A stretch of DNA of 35,346 nucleotides, taken from NCBI GenBank assembly GCA_016926955.1, contig JAFGNN010000064.1, positions 1 to 35,346 of the forward strand, read 5' to 3'. Shown here one piece after another: positions 26,816 to 33,416 of this stretch. The notes under the pieces are model-generated. The model did not search any database. It worked only from the letters and a program-made list of their open reading frames with translations, and was not told where the DNA came from. This stretch comes from Spirochaetales bacterium. GTDB taxonomy: Bacteria; Spirochaetota; Spirochaetia; Treponematales; UBA12059. The position numbers and the translations under genes were made by a program. Position 1 is the first letter of the stretch, and each line of letters begins with the position of its first letter.

Positions 26816-27412
26816 TCATTGCACCAGGGGAAGCGCCACTATCCTTTGACGGTAATCGGTATCGTCGCAGGAACACCCGAAGTCGACCAGCAGGATCAGG
26901 AAGCCGGCGCGGTAGTACGACTGGAGGACCGAGGCCGTGCCCGGATAGGCCGCCAGCTCGGGAAGGCGGAATGCCAGGTCCAGGCGAAGCTCCTCGCCCT
27001 TGGCGGACCAGACGACTTCGCCGCCGATGACGCTACGGCCGTCCTGGTTGCCCGCGGGAAAGGCGTACTCGATGTCGTGGAACAGATCCGGCCGCTCCGC
27101 GAGGACCTCGGCCAGGTGCTCGTCGGGCCCGCCGTCGATGAACTCGAGGCCGTCGAGCGTGCTCTCGCGATAGTCGGCCAGCAGGTGGCGGGACAGCGTC
27201 CCGTTGTCGGAGAGGAGCCGTTCGACAAGCCACACCTGGATGTGCGCCTGGTAGTGGCTGCCCAGGTTGTCCCGGACCAGCTGCCGGACGACCATGGCGT
27301 CGCCGCGGAAGCCGACGAGCTGCTCGACCACGTGGACCGCCCGGTCCGGCGTCGCGGAAACGGCGCCGGCCGAAGCGAGCAGGACCAACAGGAAAAGAAC
27401 GCGGGCCTTCAT
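26816..27412 (-). CDS. Secreted protein of unknown function
   Basis: 198 aa. Signal peptide MKARVLFLLVLLASAGAVSA with probable cleavage before TPDRA. The mature part is soluble, acidic and mixed alpha/beta, with an N-terminal helical region (AVHVVEQLVGF to LSRHLLADY) and a beta-rich C-terminal part (GEVVWSAKGEELRLDLAFRL, then LILLVDFGCSCDDTDYRQR). The CSC pair near residue 182 could form a disulfide or bind metal. No family recognised. The second of two adjacent ATGs is chosen because GGAGG lies eight bases before it. It follows the TPR gene by 59 bases on the same strand, both products being exported, so they are likely an operon acting together in the periplasm. Confidence 0.8.
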   Translation of the reverse strand: MKARVLFLLVLLASAGAVSATPDRAVHVVEQLVGFRGDAMVVRQLVRDNLGSHYQAHIQVWLVERLLSDNGTLSRHLLADYRESTLDGLEFIDGGPDEHLAEVLAERPDLFHDIEYAFPAGNQDGRSVIGGEVVWSAKGEELRLDLAFRLPELAAYPGTASVLQSYYRAGFLILLVDFGCSCDDTDYRQRIVALPLVQ

Positions 27413-27471
27413 CGTCATCGCCTCCGTGCATGCGCGCCTCCGCGGCGCGCCGCGGCCATCGGCCGCCTTCC

Positions 27472-28380
27472 TCATTCTTCGATCCGTTCCTTCTGGTATG
27501 TCGCCCATTCGACGTACTCCCCGGGTCCGTCGGCGATGATCAGGTCGAGGCATTCGCGGGCTTTTTCGAGCTCGCCGAGGTTCTCGTAAGCCAAGGCCAG
27601 GTTGCCCACGATGACCCAATCGCGCCGGTCGAGCTCGAGCGCCCGCAGGAGTATCCCGACGCTGCCTTCGTAATCGCCGACTTCCTGGTAGTAGAGCGAA
27701 AGCAGGTTGTAGGCGTGCGGGCTCCGCGGGAAGGCCTCGATCTGCCTCAGCGACACGTCGCGGAGCGCGCCCAGCGTCTCGTCGGTGCCGCGCTCGTAGA
27801 GGCCGCGGTAATAGTCCTGCATGGATTCGATGAAGATGGTTTCCGCGTCGGGGATCTTCTCGTCCAGGGACCAGAGCCAGCGCGAGCCGATCCTGGCGCC
27901 CGTGTCGATGGCCCGTATCATGGCCTCGACCTGCCGGTCGACGGAGCCGATGTCGGCGAGGAGGTGGATGAGCCCGAAGTGCATGTCGAGCCGGTCCGGC
28001 GCGAGCGCGATGCCTTTCTCGAGCCATCCGATGGCGGTCTCGACGTCCTCGTGGTCGTACAAGGTCCGGTCGCCCAGGTAGCCGACCACTTCGCCGGTCT
28101 CGGGGTCGGTGATGACCATGTGTGGCTTCGAGCGGTCGATGTCCATGCCGATGGCCGCGCCGCTCTTGCTGTTCCGCTGCAGGTAGTAGTTGAACCAGGC
28201 GATGAAGACCTCGGAATTCTCCGGTTCCTTCCCGGTCCACTGTCGGAGATGCGCTTCGAGCGCCTCGTATTTCCCTTTGCCCAGCAGGTCGAGATAGGTA
28301 TCCCGCTCGTCGGCGAAGGCGCCGGGGGCGGCGGCGAGCGCGGCCGCGAGGACCAGCGCGATGATCTTGCGTCCTTTCAT
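27472..28380 (-). CDS. Exported tetratricopeptide-repeat protein
   Basis: 302 aa. Signal peptide of about 23 residues (MKGRKIIALVLAAALAAAPGAFA). Degenerate TPR helices follow: DTYLDLLGKGKYEALEAHLRQW, AIGWLEKGIALAPDRLDMHFGL, SPHAYNLLSLYYQEVGDYEGS, and the best one, DWVIVGNLALAYENLGELEKARECLDLII near the C-terminus. A central segment (about 68-110, including MVITDPETGEVVGYLGDRTLYD) interrupts the repeats and may be a separate beta insertion. TPR proteins are scaffolds for protein contacts; here in the periplasm, probably for the co-encoded secreted protein. AAGGAG lies six bases before the ATG. Confidence 0.85.
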   Translation of the reverse strand: MKGRKIIALVLAAALAAAPGAFADERDTYLDLLGKGKYEALEAHLRQWTGKEPENSEVFIAWFNYYLQRNSKSGAAIGMDIDRSKPHMVITDPETGEVVGYLGDRTLYDHEDVETAIGWLEKGIALAPDRLDMHFGLIHLLADIGSVDRQVEAMIRAIDTGARIGSRWLWSLDEKIPDAETIFIESMQDYYRGLYERGTDETLGALRDVSLRQIEAFPRSPHAYNLLSLYYQEVGDYEGSVGILLRALELDRRDWVIVGNLALAYENLGELEKARECLDLIIADGPGEYVEWATYQKERIEE

Positions 28381-28529
28381 TTATAGCTCCTTTCTTGTGA
28401 TGCATTCTTTCGGCGCCACGACGGATCATTCTCGGGAATCGGATCCGGAACTTCAATGCCCTGGAAGGCGCGTATCGCGTCGGCCTGGAGCCGGGCTCCG
28501 GCCGGAGCGACGACCCGGCGGCCCGGCGT

Positions 28530-30092
28530 TCAGCCCGCGTCCTCAGGCGTCCCGCCCGCCTCGGGCCCGCTCGAGCCTGCCTTCAAGCCGGGGGGAAGGC
28601 CGCCGGCCACGGGTTCGTGCGCTTCGCCGCGCCAGCTGAGCACCTCGGTTTCCATGCGGCGCTTCCAGTCGAGCAGGGCGTGGAGGACGGCGCGGTCGCG
28701 CGCGGGGGTGGCGGGATCGTCGAGGCGGGCCATGACGAAGCGCTCGTACTCGGCCAGGTCGACGCGGTCGGCGCCGGGCGGCAGCTGGAGGCGGGCTGCG
28801 CAGAAATCCCGCCAGCGCCCGGCTTCGGCGGGCGAAAGCGTCCCGGGAAAATTGCGCGCCCAGAAGCGCCGCACGAGCTGGGCGAGGCGCTCGTCGCGGA
28901 ATTTGAGGGCGTAGGCTTCCCGCTTCGCGGCGGCGGGACCCAGCTCGTCCAGGGCGGCGTGGACCTTCGAAAGGCGCGCCTTGTCGTCGTCGCCGACAAA
29001 GCTGCCTGAGTAGAGGCGGAAGTCGGGGTCGGCGCTTTCCTCGCGGGGCCCGGGCAGCTCGAAGGCGGCCACCATCTTCTGGATGAGCTCCGGATGCCGG
29101 GCCAGCAGGGCGCGCCGCCGCTCGGCCGCGGCCGTGTCGACGCCGAGGCGCTCCGCGGCATCGCGCGTCATGACCGAGGCCGGCGCCAGGAAGGGACAGC
29201 GATTCAGGCGGATCTTGACCAGGGGAATGCGCTCGCCTTCAAGTTCCTCGGTCTTCGCGAAGACGCGCTCGCGGATCTCGTCGGGCCCAAGGTCCAGAAT
29301 GGCCTCGGGGTCGAAGCGCAAGTCCACCGCGAAGAGGTTGTTGCGGTTCTCCGGGTCGATCGCGAGCGGGGCGACGAGGGTGGTGCAGCCGCGCCCGGTG
29401 GTGAAACCCGCGGCCGCGTGCACGAGCGGCGTGCGCTCCACGAGGTCCACCAGGCGGGTCAGGGAATCGCGCGAGCGGTGCGTCCAGTACCAGCGGAAGA
29501 GCTTGGGCTGCTTGTCGCGCAGGAGCCGCGCCAGGCCGATGGTGGCCAGCACGTCGGAGAGGGCGTCGTGGGCGTTGTCGTGCGCGATGCCGTTCGCCTT
29601 CGCGAGGACTTCGAGGCGGAACGAGGGTTTGCCGTCGTCGCGGTTCGGCCACACGAGCCCTTCGGGCCGGAGGTCGCGGGCCGCGCGCGCCAGGTCTATC
29701 AGGTCCCAGCGGGAATTGCCGTTCGCCCATTCGCGCTCGTACGGGTCGAAGAGGGTGCGCCAGAACAGGTGGCGGACGAACTCGTCGTCGAAGGCCAGCG
29801 TGTTGTAGCCGCCGGTCGTCGTGCCGCTCACCATCATTTCCGCGCGCAGGGCCTTGGCGAATTCGTACTCGGAAAGCCCCGCCTCGTCGGCGTGCGCGGG
29901 CGTGATGCCGTGCACCAGGCAGGCGCGCGGGTCCGGCAGGCTGTCGAAGCCCGGCTTGCAGTAGAGCAGGATGCGCTCGCCTTTCTCGCGGAAATCGCCG
30001 TCAGTGCGCACGGCCGCGAACTGCGCTACGCGGTCGGCGGCGGGGTCGGTGCCGAAGGTTTCGAGATCGTACCAGAGGAAGCTCGCGGGCAT
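28530..30092 (-). CDS. sbcB: Exodeoxyribonuclease I (SbcB)
   Basis: 520 aa; E. coli ExoI has 475. The N-terminal DEDDh exonuclease domain is intact: ExoI WYDLETFGTDP (Asp, Glu), GYNTLAFDDEFVRHLFWR (Asp), and HDNAHDALSDV (His and Asp), together with the ExoI-specific NSRWDLIDLARAARDLRPEG. The SH3-like and C-terminal helical ExoI domains follow (NRNNLFAVDLRFDPE; the segment from LYSGSF to RFWARNFPG). It degrades single-stranded DNA 3'-5' in recombination and mismatch repair. The last 40 residues are a Gly/Pro-rich extension. ATG 30092 has no Shine-Dalgarno; TACTAT ends six bases upstream. An earlier start at 30134 would lie upstream of this presumed -10. Confidence 0.93.
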   Translation of the reverse strand: MPASFLWYDLETFGTDPAADRVAQFAAVRTDGDFREKGERILLYCKPGFDSLPDPRACLVHGITPAHADEAGLSEYEFAKALRAEMMVSGTTTGGYNTLAFDDEFVRHLFWRTLFDPYEREWANGNSRWDLIDLARAARDLRPEGLVWPNRDDGKPSFRLEVLAKANGIAHDNAHDALSDVLATIGLARLLRDKQPKLFRWYWTHRSRDSLTRLVDLVERTPLVHAAAGFTTGRGCTTLVAPLAIDPENRNNLFAVDLRFDPEAILDLGPDEIRERVFAKTEELEGERIPLVKIRLNRCPFLAPASVMTRDAAERLGVDTAAAERRRALLARHPELIQKMVAAFELPGPREESADPDFRLYSGSFVGDDDKARLSKVHAALDELGPAAAKREAYALKFRDERLAQLVRRFWARNFPGTLSPAEAGRWRDFCAARLQLPPGADRVDLAEYERFVMARLDDPATPARDRAVLHALLDWKRRMETEVLSWRGEAHEPVAGGLPPGLKAGSSGPEAGGTPEDAG

Positions 30093-30098
30093 GGCCCG

Positions 30099-30104
30099 AT
30101 AGTA
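30099..30104 (-). promoter_or_regulatory. Candidate leaderless -10 of sbcB
   Basis: TACTAT on the minus strand, then 6 bases to the ATG. The -35 position reads GCGACG, a poor match. Confidence 0.3.
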
Positions 30105-30278
30105 GCACAGCGGGCGCCCGGCGTCGCGGCCCACGCCTCCGGATCCCGTCCGGGAGAGAAGTGGCGCGGAAACGCCCGCCCGGGCGCCGACCGCGACGCG
30201 CGCGCCCCTTCCCTCCCGGGCCCTTCCATCCCGCCTTCCCGTGCGACGCGCGCGGCGGGGAGTGTCCGCCTTCCCGCC

Positions 30279-30308
30279 TTGCCGGACGCTCGCGGCCCGC
30301 GCTACCTT
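30279..30308 (+). promoter_or_regulatory. Candidate leaderless promoter of the MFS gene
   Basis: TTGCCG (30279-30284), 18-base spacer, TACCTT (30303-30308), then 6 bases to the ATG at 30315. The -35-like box is identical to that of the CsgG-like gene. Confidence 0.4.
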
Positions 30309-30314
30309 GCCTCA

Positions 30315-31655
30315 ATGCGCACCAAACAGCGAAGCGGCGCGGCGCCCGACGGGGCCGCGGCCGCGGGGAGCCTCGCGGGGTCCCCTCAGGCGGGGCCGCG
30401 GCCCCTGGTCGACGCGAGGATGGCGACCTTCATGGGCGCCATGATCCTCGCGAACGTGGGCGGGATGATGTTCTTTCCCATCCTGCCGCTCTACCTTCGG
30501 GAACTCGACGCCGGCGTGGACGACATCGGGCTCTTCTTCACCCTGTCGATGATCATGCCGCTGGCCATGCAGATCGCCGGCGGCTGGCTCTCCGACCGCA
30601 TCGGCAGGCTCCGCTCGATAGCCATCGGCTCGGTGGCGGGCATGCTCGGCTGGGTGGGAACCATCCTGGCGCCCACCTGGGGCTGGCTGCTGGTCGGTCA
30701 GGTCGTCGGCGCCGTCTCGGGAGCCTTCGTCTCGCCGAGCTTCGACGCCTACATCGCCGAGCGTTCCGACGAGAAGAACCGCGCCAAGGTCTACGGCGTC
30801 ACCAACACCCTGTTCCAGGTGGTGTCGGTGGTGGGGCCGCTCGCGGGCGGGCTCGCCGCACGCTTCCTCGGATGGCGTCCGCTCATCTGGATCGCGGCCT
30901 CGCTCTACTTCGCGGCGACGCTCATCCGCCTGGCCATGGCCCGCGACGCGTCGCGCTCGGGCGAGGGCCGGGGCGCCGGCGAGGTCTCGCTCAGGTCATT
31001 CGGCGTCTCGCTCCGCACCATGCTCACCCTGGCGGTCTCAGGCGGCGTCATCACCTGGCTGATCCTCTCCGACGGCGTGCGCGACATCGCCTTCGGCCTG
31101 TCGGGCAACCTGCTGCCGCTCTTCCTGCAGGAGCACCGCGGCCTCGACGTGGCGGCCATCGGGCTGCTCAACTCGCTGTCGGGCGTCGCGAGCATGCTGG
31201 TCATGATCCCGGCGGGGCATTTCGCGGACAAGGCCGGCGAACGCTGGGCGATAGCCTCGGGCTACGCGACAGCCTTCGTCGCCCTCATGCTGCTCATCCT
31301 CTTCCCCACGCCCTGGACCGCGGCGGGGGCGTTCGTGGTGTTCGGCTTCGCCATGGGCATGCTGCAACCGGCCTACCAGAGCCTCATATCGAAAGCGGTG
31401 CCGGAAAACCTGCGGGGCATCGCCTTCGGCTTCCTTTCCACCTCGAACGGCCTCGTGGCGCTGCCCGCGCCCTGGCTCGGCGCCATGCTCTGGAAGGGCG
31501 TCGCGCCGGTCGCCCCTTTCTGGGTGACGGCGGCGGCGGCCCTGCTCGTCATTCCGCCGGTGCTGGCCAAGTTCCGGATAGCCAAGGCGGAAACCGGAGG
31601 CGCGGCGGGCGAGGGAGACGCGGCCCCCCCGACAACCCTCGCCGTGCCGGACTGA
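30315..31655 (+). CDS. Major facilitator superfamily transporter
   Basis: 446 aa, twelve hydrophobic segments in two groups of six. The MFS signature between helices 2 and 3 is GGWLSDRIGRLRS (about 92-104), and helix 4-5 shows GAVSGAFVSPSFDAYIAE. The middle loop (about 212-230) is Ser/Gly/Arg-rich. The second half includes GHFADKAGERWAI as the matching inter-repeat motif. Drug or metabolite proton-coupled efflux is most common for this type, but the substrate cannot be read. The start is uncertain: ATG 30315 has a -10-like TACCTT six bases upstream and no Shine-Dalgarno; the first membrane segment starts near residue 38, so ATG 30420 is also possible. It ends 12 bases from the convergent kinase gene. 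Confidence 0.9.
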   Translation: MRTKQRSGAAPDGAAAAGSLAGSPQAGPRPLVDARMATFMGAMILANVGGMMFFPILPLYLRELDAGVDDIGLFFTLSMIMPLAMQIAGGWLSDRIGRLRSIAIGSVAGMLGWVGTILAPTWGWLLVGQVVGAVSGAFVSPSFDAYIAERSDEKNRAKVYGVTNTLFQVVSVVGPLAGGLAARFLGWRPLIWIAASLYFAATLIRLAMARDASRSGEGRGAGEVSLRSFGVSLRTMLTLAVSGGVITWLILSDGVRDIAFGLSGNLLPLFLQEHRGLDVAAIGLLNSLSGVASMLVMIPAGHFADKAGERWAIASGYATAFVALMLLILFPTPWTAAGAFVVFGFAMGMLQPAYQSLISKAVPENLRGIAFGFLSTSNGLVALPAPWLGAMLWKGVAPVAPFWVTAAAALLVIPPVLAKFRIAKAETGGAAGEGDAAPPTTLAVPD

Positions 31656-31667
31656 CGCGGCCCGGCT

Positions 31668-33161
31668 TCAGTCCGCGGCCGGAAGGACGAGGGTGAAGGT
31701 GGAACCTTCGCCCTGCCGGCTCGTCGCCCTGATCGAACCGCCCATCAGCTTCGCGAACTCGCGGCACATGACGAGGGCGAAGCCGGAGCCCCGCTCGCCC
31801 TCGGTGCCGACGCCGCGCAGTCGACGATCGAGACCGTCGAGCCTGGCCAGCTCGGCCTCGGTCATGCCGATGCCGTCGTCGCTCACCGACACCGCCCACG
31901 CGGCGCCTTCGCGTTCCGCTCGGATCCTGACGTGGCCGCCGCGCGGCGTGAACTTGACGGCGTTTTGGATGAAGTTGCGGATTATGGTCGCCGTCATCTC
32001 GCGGTCCGAGAAAAGCGCCGCCCTCTCCGGAATCGCGACCGCCCAGGAAAGGTCCTTTGCCTTGAGGCTCTCCGCCAACAGGGCGGTCTGCTCCGCCACC
32101 AGGGCCTCGATGCCGACACGCTCCCTGACCGGCTCGAGCTGGCCGCTCTGCGCCCTTCCCCAGTCCAGCACCCGTTCCACGAGCGAGAGCGCGTTGGCGG
32201 CCGAATCGCCGATCAGCGAGAGCCGCCGCGAAAGGTTCCCGGCCTTGTCCGCCTCGGCTTCCTCGGCCAAGGACCCGGAAATGTTCGAGATCGCCGAGAG
32301 CGGCCCTTTCAGGTCGTGGGACAGGATGCTGAGCACGGCGGACAGGGACTCGTTGCTCCGCGCCAGGGCCGCGCGTTTCGCTTCGAGCCTCGCGTAGAGC
32401 AGTTCGGTTGGCCGCTCGAGGCCGGTGACGACGATCGACCGGTAGATCAACCAGAAGGCGAATATCTTGAGCACGTGCCCGCTCATGTTGAGCCAGTCGT
32501 AGTTGCCCACGTACACCATGAACGAGAGCTCGGACAGGAAGGTGAATACTATCGAGACGATCAGCTTGGCCCGAACGCCCGGATGCCAGGCGCCCTTCCT
32601 GCCGATCAGTACCAGGGCCGCCGCGAGCAGGACTGCCATGATGCCGAGCTCGTTGGCCACCTTGAAGGGCGTCTGCCCCACGCCCTCGACGTAGCACGCG
32701 GGGAAGCTGCGCGCCACGAGGATGGAATGGACGCCCGCCCCGGCCAGGATCGCGAGGACGAGGGCCAGCGGGGCGTGGACCTTGGCGCTGCGCTCTCCGA
32801 AGAGTCCGAAGGCCAGAAGGCCGAGCGCCTGGAGCCAGCGCGCCACGATCCAGAGCTGGTTGGCCGCGTACGGAGCGTGAGGGAACACGCCCATGCCCGG
32901 AAACGTGATGGTATGAAGGGCGTCGAGGACGGCGACGAACAGGTAGACGAGACCGAGCGCGACCAAGCCGGGGTTTTCGTTGTGCCTTCGCGTATGCCAG
33001 GCGAGCAGGAAGAAGGTGGCCGCGATGACGATGCTGAAGAGCTCGGCGAGCCCGTGGAAGAGCAGATACCCCCCCGCGAAGCGGATGGCCACGATGGCGA
33101 CGCTGGCCAGCAGCACGGACAACGAGGACTTGAACTCCGCAACAAAACGCTCGTCGCCCAC
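31668..33161 (-). CDS. Sensor histidine kinase with MASE3 membrane sensor
   Basis: 497 aa. Seven or so membrane segments in residues about 12-235 fit the MASE3 sensor domain: FHGLAELFSIVIAATFFLLAWHTRR, the DALHTITFPGMGVFP loop, and QLWIVARWLQALGLL. Then comes a coiled linker, a HisKA-type domain with SILSHDLKGPLSAISN (the His motif), and an HATPase_c with N box IRNFIQNAVKFTPRGG, SDDGIGM and GSGFALVMCREFAKLMGG. No receiver domain or adjacent response regulator. The start is chosen as GTG 33161, preceded by AAAGGCGGG; a TTG at 33215 opens the same frame, but it forms the first bases of the presumed -35 box, so it cannot be in the transcript if that promoter is real. Confidence 0.92.
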   Translation of the reverse strand: MGDERFVAEFKSSLSVLLASVAIVAIRFAGGYLLFHGLAELFSIVIAATFFLLAWHTRRHNENPGLVALGLVYLFVAVLDALHTITFPGMGVFPHAPYAANQLWIVARWLQALGLLAFGLFGERSAKVHAPLALVLAILAGAGVHSILVARSFPACYVEGVGQTPFKVANELGIMAVLLAAALVLIGRKGAWHPGVRAKLIVSIVFTFLSELSFMVYVGNYDWLNMSGHVLKIFAFWLIYRSIVVTGLERPTELLYARLEAKRAALARSNESLSAVLSILSHDLKGPLSAISNISGSLAEEAEADKAGNLSRRLSLIGDSAANALSLVERVLDWGRAQSGQLEPVRERVGIEALVAEQTALLAESLKAKDLSWAVAIPERAALFSDREMTATIIRNFIQNAVKFTPRGGHVRIRAEREGAAWAVSVSDDGIGMTEAELARLDGLDRRLRGVGTEGERGSGFALVMCREFAKLMGGSIRATSRQGEGSTFTLVLPAAD

Positions 33162-33186
33162 GGTCCCGCCCGCCTTTCCCGCCGCG

Positions 33187-33215
33187 AGCTTACGATGCCC
33201 TCCGGTCGAGGTCAA
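33187..33215 (-). promoter_or_regulatory. Candidate promoter of the MASE3 kinase gene
   Basis: On the minus strand TTGACC (33215-33210, five of six), 17-base spacer, TAAGCT (33192-33187). The leader of about 20 bases holds the ribosome site of the GTG start. Confidence 0.5.
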
Positions 33216-33297
33216 GGAAATGTTGCGTGCCCGCCGAACGCGCCCGCGCGCGGCCGGGGCCGCGTCCGCCCGAAGCGCCGGCGCCCTCGTTCCGTCG

Positions 33298-33327
33298 TTG
33301 CGGAATCCGGCCCCGCGGCGCTACACT
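33298..33327 (+). promoter_or_regulatory. Candidate promoter of the GlmS-like gene
   Basis: TTGCGG (33298-33303), 18-base spacer, TACACT (33322-33327). The leader would be about 83 bases, too short for a glmS ribozyme. Confidence 0.45.
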
Positions 33328-33416
33328 CGCTGACGCACGGGCCTCGGGCGGTCCGCGGCGCGCACGGTCCTTCCGGCGCCGCGCGGGGCCTGCTCCCGGC
33401 GAAAGGACGGAATACC

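Noticed and set aside
33328-33416. glmS ribozyme upstream of the GlmS-like gene
   Set aside because: The leader is only about 83-90 bases and shows no conserved ribozyme core; known glmS ribozymes are about twice this length and mainly in Gram-positive bacteria.
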